Of a stretch of DNA of 49,609 nucleotides, positions 8,556 to 15,423 are shown in pieces; the first letter of the stretch is position 1; each line of letters starts with the position of its first letter. Source of the DNA: Mesorhizobium sp. LSJC280B00 (GTDB taxonomy: Bacteria > Pseudomonadota > Alphaproteobacteria > Rhizobiales > Rhizobiaceae); NCBI RefSeq assembly GCF_000502835.1, contig NZ_AYVL01000028.1, forward strand, positions 2,423 through 52,031, read 5' to 3'. A model generated the notes under the pieces. That model was not told where the DNA came from. It searched no databases and worked only from the letters and a program-made list of their open reading frames with translations. A program made the translations under genes and the position numbers.

Positions 8556-8813
8556 TTAATCCGCCGCCGGCAGCCGCCTGATGGTGAATTCGATGACGTC
8601 GCCCGGCCGCTCGAACCAGCTTTCGATCTCGGTCCAATAGGCCTGCTTAGGAAAGCGCTCGAACCATTCCTTCGCCTTGAGACGAGCGTCCGAGCGCGGC
8701 AGCACGAAGGTCTCGCGCAGGAAGCCGTCGCGCGGCATGCGCGCGTTCTCGGCGCGCGAACGGTCGAGCCTCTTCTTCAGGCCATCCAGCGGCGGTCTTG
8801 CCGGGGTGCGCAC
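8556..8813 (-). CDS. Conserved-looking small protein, divergent from hemF
   Basis: I read this as an 85-residue protein starting at GTG 8813 (MRTPARPPLDGLKKRL) with GGAG nine bases upstream. It contains a cluster of aromatic and charged residues, KAKEWFERFPKQAYWTEIES, and ends VIEFTIRRLPAAD. The composition is convincing for a real protein in contrast to the antisense reading frame further upstream, which is a shadow of hemF. No family is recognised. It faces the downstream lipoprotein gene convergently and hemF divergently. Confidence 0.6.
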   Translation of the reverse strand: MRTPARPPLDGLKKRLDRSRAENARMPRDGFLRETFVLPRSDARLKAKEWFERFPKQAYWTEIESWFERPGDVIEFTIRRLPAAD

Positions 8814-8916
8814 GAAAGAACTCCATTCACACTTGACCCTTGCACCCAAGAGATTAGGGATCGCGGCCGGAAAAGACGAGTCATTTGTCGGGCGCGCCCG
8901 CAACCGGAGACAGGAT

Positions 8917-9831
8917 TTGCAACGACCCGAGATACCGGCGGGGCTGCCAGCCGACATCGAACAGAAGAAGACGAAGGCACGGCTGTGGTTCGAGACGTTG
9001 CGCGAGCGCATCTGTGCCAGCTTCGAGCAGATCGAGCAGGACCTGCAGGGGCCGCAGGCTAGCTGGTCGCCCGGCCGCTTCGAAAAGACGCCGTGGCAAC
9101 GCGATGCCGGCAAGGGCGGCGGCGGTATCATGTCGATGATGCACGGCCGCGTCTTCGAGAAGGTCGGCGTCCACACCTCGACCGTCCACGGCGAGTTCTC
9201 GCCCGAATTCAGGAAGCAGATGCCGGGCGCCGAAGAGGACCCCTCCTTCTGGGCAAGCGGCATTTCGCTGATCGCCCATCCGTGGAACCCCAACGTGCCG
9301 GCCGTGCATATGAACACGCGCATGGTCGTCACCTCGCGCCAGTGGTTCGGCGGCGGCGCCGACCTGACACCGGTGCTCGACCGCCGCCGCAGCCAGGACG
9401 ACCCCGACACGATCGCCTTCCACAGAGCGATGCAATTTGCCTGCGAGAAGAACGCGGCGATCGCCGACTACGTGAAATTCAAAGCCTGGTGCGACGAGTA
9501 CTTCTACCTGCCGCACCGCGACGAGCCACGCGGTACCGGCGGTATCTTCTTCGACTGGCTGCATTCGGATGAGGACAAAGGCGGCTGGGACGCCGATTTC
9601 AACTTCGTCCAGGACGTCGGGCGATCTTTTCTCGTCGTCTACGGACATCTGGTGCGCGCCAACTTCAATGACAACTGGACCGATGGCGACCGTGACGAGC
9701 AGCTCATCCGCCGCGGCCGTTATGTCGAATTCAACTTGCTTCACGATCGCGGCACCATCTTCGGGCTGAAGACCGGCGGCAATGTCGCCTCGATCCTGTC
9801 CAGCCTGCCGCCAGAAGCGAAATGGCCGTAA
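8917..9831 (+). CDS. hemF: Oxygen-dependent coproporphyrinogen-III oxidase
   Basis: HemF converts coproporphyrinogen III to protoporphyrinogen IX by two O2-dependent oxidative decarboxylations in heme synthesis. The family signature region is clear: WKGGGG-like KGGGGIMSMMHGRVFEK, then WFGGGADLTP, YFYLPHRDEPRG(T)GGIFFDW and FNLLHDRGTIFGLKTGG. The open frame extends further upstream, but the true start is very likely the TTG at 8917 (MQRPEIPAGLPADIEQ), which follows GGAGACAGGAT and gives 304 residues, the normal length. An upstream start would overlap the divergent 85-residue gene. Confidence 0.95.
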   Translation: MQRPEIPAGLPADIEQKKTKARLWFETLRERICASFEQIEQDLQGPQASWSPGRFEKTPWQRDAGKGGGGIMSMMHGRVFEKVGVHTSTVHGEFSPEFRKQMPGAEEDPSFWASGISLIAHPWNPNVPAVHMNTRMVVTSRQWFGGGADLTPVLDRRRSQDDPDTIAFHRAMQFACEKNAAIADYVKFKAWCDEYFYLPHRDEPRGTGGIFFDWLHSDEDKGGWDADFNFVQDVGRSFLVVYGHLVRANFNDNWTDGDRDEQLIRRGRYVEFNLLHDRGTIFGLKTGGNVASILSSLPPEAKWP

Positions 9832-10041
9832 AATCTCGGTGAGCACGACGTGAGCCGCAATCGGGTCCAAATCCCCAGAATTTGACGGCGAATGTGGCGC
9901 AAGGCGCGCCAGAAAATATCTTTTTCGTCTAATATGCCATTGTAAAGATTGGGCTATTTGTCGCGTCGGGCCGGGAAACGCCGGCGGTTCTTTACTCCCG
10001 AGAGCCGCGACCCGACGTGACCGGACGGCCCAGATTGAATG

Positions 10042-10065
10042 GGGCACCTTTCCCAAGCGGTGCCC
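10042..10065 (+). other. 5'-leader hairpin before the DUF1344 gene
   Basis: GGGCACC (10042-10048) and GGTGCCC (10059-10065) form a perfect 7-bp stem with a 10-base loop. It ends eight bases before the AGGAG ribosome binding site of the next gene. A second, longer-range stem is possible upstream (CGTCGGG with CCCGACG, about 9965-10016). The weak ATTTT tail makes a terminator less likely than an mRNA 5' structure, but I cannot exclude it. Confidence 0.5.
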
Positions 10066-10087
10066 GCATTTTCCAGGAGAGCATGCC

Positions 10088-10348
10088 ATGCGCAAGCTTA
10101 TTATGACCGCAGCCGCCGCTGCCGTTCTCGCCTCTGGTACTGCCGCATTCGCTGCGGTCAAGCACACCACCGGCACGATCAAAAGCTTTGATGGAACGGC
10201 GATGAGCCTAGTTCTGGATAACGGAGCCACCTTTACGTTGCCCCAGACCTTCAAGGATCCTGGCCTGAAGGTCGGCGAAAAGGTCCGCGTCACGTGGGAT
10301 ATGAGCGGCAAGGATAAAATTGCCGAGGCAGTCAAGATCGTGAAGTGA
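10088..10348 (+). CDS. DUF1344 family exported protein
   Basis: This is an 86-residue protein with a cleavable signal peptide (MRKLIMTAAAAAVLASG, then AFA). A small beta-rich domain follows: GTIKSFDGTAMSLVLDNGATF, LPQTFKDPGLKVGEKVRV and a short helix. This matches the DUF1344 family of small periplasmic OB-like proteins common in rhizobia, whose function is unknown. A strong AGGAG lies before the ATG. The gene stands alone, with a hairpin leader before it and a clear intrinsic terminator after it, so it is probably monocistronic. Confidence 0.85.
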   Translation: MRKLIMTAAAAAVLASGTAAFAAVKHTTGTIKSFDGTAMSLVLDNGATFTLPQTFKDPGLKVGEKVRVTWDMSGKDKIAEAVKIVK

Positions 10349-10399
10349 TGTCCTGCCCGCTGGAGCAAGACGAGGTCTTACTCCTGGGTAGCGTAAGAG

Positions 10400-10425
10400 G
10401 GCGGAGCAGCGATGCTCCGCCTTTT
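10400..10425 (+). terminator. Rho-independent terminator
   Basis: GGCGGAGCA (10400-10408), loop GCGA, and TGCTCCGCC (10413-10421) form a perfect 9-bp stem followed by TTTT. It lies about 50 bases after the DUF1344 gene and should end its transcript. Confidence 0.85.
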
Positions 10426-10628
10426 CGCAACCCGATCACTAGAGGGCCGCGTGTCGGCTTGGACGCACGGCACTCTAAGGCAACCAAAACCGTTCGATCG
10501 TGTTATGCTAAGCTGGCCAGCGTGTAGCCCGGATACCGGACGCGGTTTCCGGATCGCGCAGTCAAAGGTCTGGAGCTTCCGTGTCATTGCGCGGCGCGGC
10601 GCTCCAAGGAGGAAATGAGGAGAAGCCG

Positions 10629-10814
10629 ATGAAGGAATTCCATTGCGGGTCGCTCGTACCCGGCTGCGAGTGGCACACACGCGCCGAGGAGGAGGCTGAG
10701 GTCATGCGCCGTGCCGTCGAGCATCTGCGCGAGACGCACGGCGAGACGGTGATCCGCGAGACGATGATCGAGGCGATCCGCTCGCGCATCGAAAAGGTCC
10801 GCGACGCAGCGTGA
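10629..10814 (+). CDS. DUF1059 family small protein
   Basis: This is a 61-residue soluble protein beginning MKEFHCGSLVPGCEWHTRAE. The Cys-x-x-x-x-x-x-Cys-x-x-x-x pattern (FHCG, PGCEW) and two His residues in a helical tail (VEHLRETHG) are typical of DUF1059, which is suspected to bind metal. The ATG at 10629 is preceded by GAGGAGAAG. The longer in-frame start at 10581 has no such site. It ends three bases before the convergent cca gene. Confidence 0.8.
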   Translation: MKEFHCGSLVPGCEWHTRAEEEAEVMRRAVEHLRETHGETVIRETMIEAIRSRIEKVRDAA

Positions 10815-10817
10815 CGG

Positions 10818-12086
10818 TCAGGATTCGAGTGCCTCCGCGGCGCGCTTGAGCAGCGCGCCGCGATCAAGCGCAAAACCGGACTCGACCCATTCCTTTTCGA
10901 GATTCTTCAACGTTGCACCAAGCTTCGGCCCCGGTGATGCGCCAAGCGTCGTCAGATCGGCGCCCTTGACCGGAAAAACAGGGTTTTGCCATTTTGCAGC
11001 GAAGGCAAGCAGGCGCGAGAAGCCGCCGGCTTCGAGCAGTGCGTCATTGTCTTCGACCGCGCGGGCTCGAGCGGAAGCGAGCAACAGCCGCAACCGATCG
11101 ACAAAGCCTTGGCGGTCGCCAAAATAAAGCCTTTTCGCCAACTCTCCTTCGGTCGTTTTCGGATCGACGGCAGCCGTGATCGCCCAATTCCGCAGCCGGC
11201 TTGCTTCGCTCACGGCAAGCCTCAATCTCTCGGCAAGCGTTTTCATGCGCGCGGCATCCGGCGGCACGATGGCTTCCAGCCTGAGCAGCGGGTCCGGCGC
11301 CCAGGCCAGATCCTTCTCGGTCTTGGTCAGCCCGTGGATGGCATCGATGCCCCATTTCTCGCTTTCCGGCAAAACGGCGGTCAGAACGCCGGCCTGGCGC
11401 ATCCACAGCAGCGCCCGCGACGGATCTGGCGCTGACAGCAATTTCTTCAATTCCCACCAGACGCGCTCGACCGAGAGCTGGTCGAGCCCCTGCTTCAGCC
11501 GGGCACAAGCCTTCAACCCTTCGGCATCCGGCCTGCCGTCGCCATACCATGCGAAGAAACGGAAGAAACGCAGGATGCGCAGATAATCCTCGCGGATACG
11601 CGCTTCCGGATCGCCGATGAATCGCAGCCTCCGCGCTTCGATATCGGCGATACCGCCGACCAGATCGACGACTGTTCCATCGGCTTCGGCATAGAGTGCA
11701 TTGATGGTGAAATCACGCCGCTCAGCGTCGGCTTTCCAGTCGCGGCCGAACGACACTTTGGCGCGCCGGCCGTCGGTTTCGATATCGGCACGCAGCGTGG
11801 TGACCTCATAGGCCTTGCCGTGGCCGACCGCGGTGACTGTGCCATGCTCGATGCCGGTCGGTACCGTCTTGAAGCCTGCCGCCTCGGCGCGCCGGATGGT
11901 TTCCTCGGGCACCGTGGTGGTGGCGATGTCGATGTCGGCGACCGGCTGGCCCATGAGCGCGTTGCGCACCGCACCGCCGGCGACACGCGCCTCCTCGCCG
12001 CCATCGGTCAGCGCGGCGAGCAGGCGCTGCAGGTGGCGTTCGCCGAGCCACCCGGCCTTGCCCGCGATCGACACTGGATCGCTCAC
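10818..12086 (-). CDS. cca: CCA tRNA nucleotidyltransferase / poly(A) polymerase family protein
   Basis: This is a class II nucleotidyltransferase of 422 residues. The head domain shows GGAVRNALMG followed by the catalytic Asp pair DIDIATT, then the RRDFTINALYAEADG motif that reads the incoming nucleotide. The segment RLRFIGDPEARIREDYLRILRFFRF is the family's nucleotide/RNA binding block. It adds or repairs the 3' CCA end of tRNA; poly(A) polymerase activity cannot be ruled out from sequence. Its start overlaps the stop of the upstream Nudix gene by four bases. Confidence 0.93.
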   Translation of the reverse strand: MSDPVSIAGKAGWLGERHLQRLLAALTDGGEEARVAGGAVRNALMGQPVADIDIATTTVPEETIRRAEAAGFKTVPTGIEHGTVTAVGHGKAYEVTTLRADIETDGRRAKVSFGRDWKADAERRDFTINALYAEADGTVVDLVGGIADIEARRLRFIGDPEARIREDYLRILRFFRFFAWYGDGRPDAEGLKACARLKQGLDQLSVERVWWELKKLLSAPDPSRALLWMRQAGVLTAVLPESEKWGIDAIHGLTKTEKDLAWAPDPLLRLEAIVPPDAARMKTLAERLRLAVSEASRLRNWAITAAVDPKTTEGELAKRLYFGDRQGFVDRLRLLLASARARAVEDNDALLEAGGFSRLLAFAAKWQNPVFPVKGADLTTLGASPGPKLGATLKNLEKEWVESGFALDRGALLKRAAEALES

Positions 12087-12718
12087 GAATAGAGCCTTTC
12101 ATAAAGCGTACGGATGATGCCCGCGGTGACGCCCCAGATGCGCTGGCCGCCATAGGGCATCTCGTAATAGAACCATTCGAGGTCGTTCCACATGCGACTG
12201 TCTCTGGTGTGGTTGGCGGGGTCCATCAGAAAGCCCAGCGGCACCTCGAAGACGGCATCGACTTCGTCGGAATTCAGCGTCAGGCTGAAACCGGGCCGTA
12301 CAATCCCGAGCACCGGGGCGATGCGATAGCCGCTGCCGGAAACGTAGTCCGGCAGACGGCCGATGATCTCGATGTAATCACTATCGAGACCGATCTCCTC
12401 GGATGTCTCGCGCAACGCCGCCGTTTCCGGGCTCGCATCGGTTGGATCGATGGTACCACCGGGGAAAGCCACCTGCCCCGAATGGTTGCGCAGCTTTTCC
12501 GCCCGCCTGGTCAAAAGGACCGTGGCTTCATGGCCATGATCGACCACCGGGATGAGCACGGCGGCATCGCGCAGCGCCTTGGCCAGCTTCAGCCTGGGAT
12601 GGCCCGGATTGAAGCGGTGGTCGCCAAAATCGTCGCCGGCATGCGCCAGCGGCTGTGCCGCGACGCGCTGGCGAAACCCGGCAGCGGAAAACGGCAACGG
12701 CATCACCTGATCCATCAT
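12083..12718 (-). CDS. Nudix hydrolase, CoA pyrophosphatase type
   Basis: This is a 211-residue Nudix protein. The Nudix box is complete (GGTIDPTDASPETAALRETS then EEIGL). It is preceded by LLTRRAEKLRNHSGQVAFPG, the extra motif that marks coenzyme A pyrophosphatases. These cleave CoA or acyl-CoA to phosphopantetheine and 3',5'-ADP. The gene follows DUF1285 by 10 bases and overlaps cca by four, so the three form an operon. That arrangement is common in Rhizobiales. Confidence 0.9.
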   Translation of the reverse strand: MMDQVMPLPFSAAGFRQRVAAQPLAHAGDDFGDHRFNPGHPRLKLAKALRDAAVLIPVVDHGHEATVLLTRRAEKLRNHSGQVAFPGGTIDPTDASPETAALRETSEEIGLDSDYIEIIGRLPDYVSGSGYRIAPVLGIVRPGFSLTLNSDEVDAVFEVPLGFLMDPANHTRDSRMWNDLEWFYYEMPYGGQRIWGVTAGIIRTLYERLYS

Positions 12719-12728
12719 AGGCGGTCCA

Positions 12729-13364
12729 TCATGCGCTCAGCCGTTTCAGTTTCTCAGCCGGCATGATTGGATAGACCTCGCCTTTGGAACGGACGGCAAA
12801 CATCGTCTTGCCACCGATGTCGATCTCTTCGCCGTGCTCGACCAATTCGTACATCACCGGCCGTGCCACCAGCGCCTCCAGCCGCCCGCGCACCAGCACA
12901 TAAGGCTTCAGGCCACCTGTCTCGTCCTCATCGACGAAGCGCAGCGGGTGTCCCGCCCCAGCCTCTACCACGTCGCCGACATTGGTGCGAAAGGTGACGA
13001 TTTGTCCGTCGCCGGCGCCCGACACGTCCATCTCGACGGCAATGAAGGGCGCGTCGGCGACGCGGATGCCGACCTTTTCCACCGGCGTCACCAGGTAGGT
13101 TCTACCGTCCGCGTCCTTGCGCAGCACTGAGGAAAAAAGCTGCACCAGCGGCATCCGGCCGATCGGCGTTCCCAGATAGAACCAGGTGCCGTCCTGCTTG
13201 ATTTCCATGTCGAGATCGCCGCAAAATGCCGGATTCCAGCGTTCCACCGGCGCCGGCCCCTTGCCAGCGCGCGTCGCGCGCGAGACCAGCGCCTCCAGCC
13301 CGCGCGCCTCGGTCGCGGCCGTCAGCCTCTCTTCACGATGGTCGGCGGCTTCCGTCATGGTCAC
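12729..13364 (-). CDS. DUF1285 family protein
   Basis: This is a 211-residue soluble protein. The block PAFCGDLDMEIKQDGTWFYLGTPIGRMPLVQLFSSVL and the later SPVEKV-like VTPVEKVGIRVADAPFIAVE are characteristic of DUF1285, whose function is unknown. The C-terminus is IMPAEKLKRLSA. It is the first gene of the DUF1285-Nudix-cca operon. It is divergent from moxR across 140 bases, which must contain both promoters. The first ATG and the one two codons later are equally possible starts. Confidence 0.85.
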   Translation of the reverse strand: MTMTEAADHREERLTAATEARGLEALVSRATRAGKGPAPVERWNPAFCGDLDMEIKQDGTWFYLGTPIGRMPLVQLFSSVLRKDADGRTYLVTPVEKVGIRVADAPFIAVEMDVSGAGDGQIVTFRTNVGDVVEAGAGHPLRFVDEDETGGLKPYVLVRGRLEALVARPVMYELVEHGEEIDIGGKTMFAVRSKGEVYPIMPAEKLKRLSA

Positions 13365-13504
13365 GAAATAGTCACTGTTGTTCCGCTTGTCAGCCTAAGT
13401 CTGTGATTTAAGTTCATTGCAGGCGCCATGCGAGGCCGAATCGCGGCATTCTCTGCGGCACCAAGGTGCCAAGCGGAATTTCCAACCAGAAGGATCGATG
13501 CTGC

Positions 13505-14509
13505 ATGAGCGTTATGATCAAGGAAAGCCCGATCAGCGAAAAGGACATGGTGGCGCAGGCCGAGAAAGCGCTGGCCGACATTTCGAGGGTCCGTGACGGC
13601 GTCGGCCGGGTCATTTTCGGCCAGGAAAGCGTCGTCGAGCGCACGCTCGTCGCATTGCTGGCCGGCGGCCATGCACTGCTGGTCGGCGTGCCCGGCCTCG
13701 CCAAGACCAAGCTGGTCGAAACGCTGGGCATCGTGCTCGGCCTCGATTCGCGCCGCATCCAGTTCACGCCCGACCTGATGCCATCGGACATTCTCGGCTC
13801 CGAGGTGATGGAGCAGGATGAATTCGGCAAGCGCTCCTTCCGCTTCATTTCCGGGCCGATCTTTGCGCAACTGCTGATGGCCGACGAGATCAACCGCGCC
13901 TCGCCACGCACCCAGTCGGCGCTGCTGCAGTCGATGCAGGAATACCACGTCACCATTGCCGGCGTGCGCCATGATCTGCCGTCACCGTTCCACGTCCTGG
14001 CGACGCAGAACCCGCTGGAGCAGGAAGGCACCTATCCGCTGCCGGAAGCGCAGCTCGACCGCTTCCTGATACAGGTCGATATCCTCTACCCCGAGATCGA
14101 GGCGGAGCGCCGCATCCTGCTGGAAACCACCGGTATCGAGGATGCCAAGGCTGAAAACGTGCTGCAGCCGGCGCGGCTGAAGGACATCCAGACGCTCATC
14201 CGCCGTATGCCGGTGCCGGAAAGCGTCGTCGAGGCGATCCTCAAGCTGGTGCGCTCAGCGCGCCCCGGCCAGGGCAACGCCGATACCGACAAGTACGTCG
14301 CCTGGGGCCCAGGCCCGCGCGCCAGCCAGGCGCTGACGCTGTGCACCCGCGCCCGCGCCCTCTATGACGGCCGGCTGGCGCCGTCGGTCGACGACGTCCG
14401 CGCGCTCGCCGAGCCGGTGCTGCAGCACCGCATGGCGCTGACCTTCGCCGCCCGCGCCGAGGGCACCACGGTTCGCGATGTTGTGGCGAAGCTCGCGAAA
14501 GGGATTTGA
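13505..14509 (+). CDS. MoxR-family AAA+ ATPase
   Basis: This is a MoxR-type AAA+ protein of 334 residues. Walker A is the MoxR variant GVPGLAKTKL, and Walker B is LLMADEINRASPRTQSALLQ. Sensor 1 follows in LATQNPLEQEGTYPLPEAQL. Such ATPases are thought to act as chaperones for partner proteins containing VWA domains, and the downstream genes fit that. I chose the ATG at 13505 (MSVMIKESP), preceded by AAGGA, over an in-frame start 39 bases upstream. The gene's TGA overlaps the next ATG. Confidence 0.92.
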   Translation: MSVMIKESPISEKDMVAQAEKALADISRVRDGVGRVIFGQESVVERTLVALLAGGHALLVGVPGLAKTKLVETLGIVLGLDSRRIQFTPDLMPSDILGSEVMEQDEFGKRSFRFISGPIFAQLLMADEINRASPRTQSALLQSMQEYHVTIAGVRHDLPSPFHVLATQNPLEQEGTYPLPEAQLDRFLIQVDILYPEIEAERRILLETTGIEDAKAENVLQPARLKDIQTLIRRMPVPESVVEAILKLVRSARPGQGNADTDKYVAWGPGPRASQALTLCTRARALYDGRLAPSVDDVRALAEPVLQHRMALTFAARAEGTTVRDVVAKLAKGI

Positions 14510-15423
14510 TGGCGCGCATCGGTGAAGCGCAGGCACCGGCAGCGACGCGCGATGCGCTCGCCAGAGGCCGGTTGCGGGCTTCGTTGGTGCCGGACCTGCT
14601 GGTCGAGGCGCGCCGCATCGTCAACACGGTAATTGCCGGCTGGCATGGCCGCCGCAAGCGCGGTATCGGCGAGAATTTCTGGCAGTTCCGGCCCTATGTC
14701 GAAGGCGATTCCTCGCGCATTGACTGGCGCCGTTCCGCCCGCGACGATCACACCTATGTCCGCGACCGTGAATGGGAGGCCGCCCACACGGTGTGGCTTT
14801 GGGCCGATCCCTCGCCTTCCATGCTCTACAAATCGACCGGAGCCAGCGTTTCCAAGGAATCGCGCGCCCTGGTGCTGGCGCTGGCCATGGCCGAGCTTTT
14901 GTCGCGCAGCGGCGAGCGCATTGCCTGGCCGGGCCTGACCGACCCGTTCACCGCCCGCAATGGCGCCGAGCGCATCGCGGCGCAACTGATGCACGCCGCC
15001 GACCTGCCGGCAAAGCCCGACCTATCCGGCATTCGCCGGTTCTGCGACATCGTCCTCGTCAGCGATTTCCTCGACCCGGTCGAGGACACCATGGCGTGGC
15101 TGGACGTGCTCGCCCGCCACGGCGTGCGCGCCCATCTGGTCGAGGTCGCCGATCCGGCCGAGGAAAGCTTCCCCTATGCCGGGCGCACCGAATTCACCGA
15201 TCCTGAGACCGGCGACAAGCTGACCGCCGGCCGCGCCGAAATGCTGGGCGAGGAATATCGCCTGCTTTATGCCGCCCGCCGCCAGGAACTGGCCGCCTGG
15301 TGCAAACGGCTTGGCTGGAGCTTTACCGTCAATCATACCGATCGCCTTGCCTCCGAGGCGCTGGTGCGCATCCACATGGCGATGACCGGCGAAGGCGCCT
15401 TTGCCGGGAGGGCCCGCGCATGA
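14509..15423 (+). CDS. DUF58 domain protein of the moxR operon
   Basis: This is a 304-residue protein. It has the DUF58 hallmark GIGENFWQFRPYVEGDSSRI followed by DWRRSARDD and YVRDREWE. The fold is related to VWA domains. The ATG at 14509 shares its A with the stop of moxR (TGATG), so translation is coupled. Its own end overlaps the next gene as ATGA. No membrane segment is apparent. In known clusters DUF58 proteins are encoded beside MoxR and are likely partners or substrates of it, but the molecular role is not established. Confidence 0.9.
   Translation: MARIGEAQAPAATRDALARGRLRASLVPDLLVEARRIVNTVIAGWHGRRKRGIGENFWQFRPYVEGDSSRIDWRRSARDDHTYVRDREWEAAHTVWLWADPSPSMLYKSTGASVSKESRALVLALAMAELLSRSGERIAWPGLTDPFTARNGAERIAAQLMHAADLPAKPDLSGIRRFCDIVLVSDFLDPVEDTMAWLDVLARHGVRAHLVEVADPAEESFPYAGRTEFTDPETGDKLTAGRAEMLGEEYRLLYAARRQELAAWCKRLGWSFTVNHTDRLASEALVRIHMAMTGEGAFAGRARA

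Noticed and set aside
8881..10368. A long open frame on the minus strand (about 495 residues) across hemF and the DUF1344 gene
   Set aside because: It is antisense to the well-conserved hemF and DUF1344 genes. Its translation has no recognisable domain, and high GC makes long antisense frames common.
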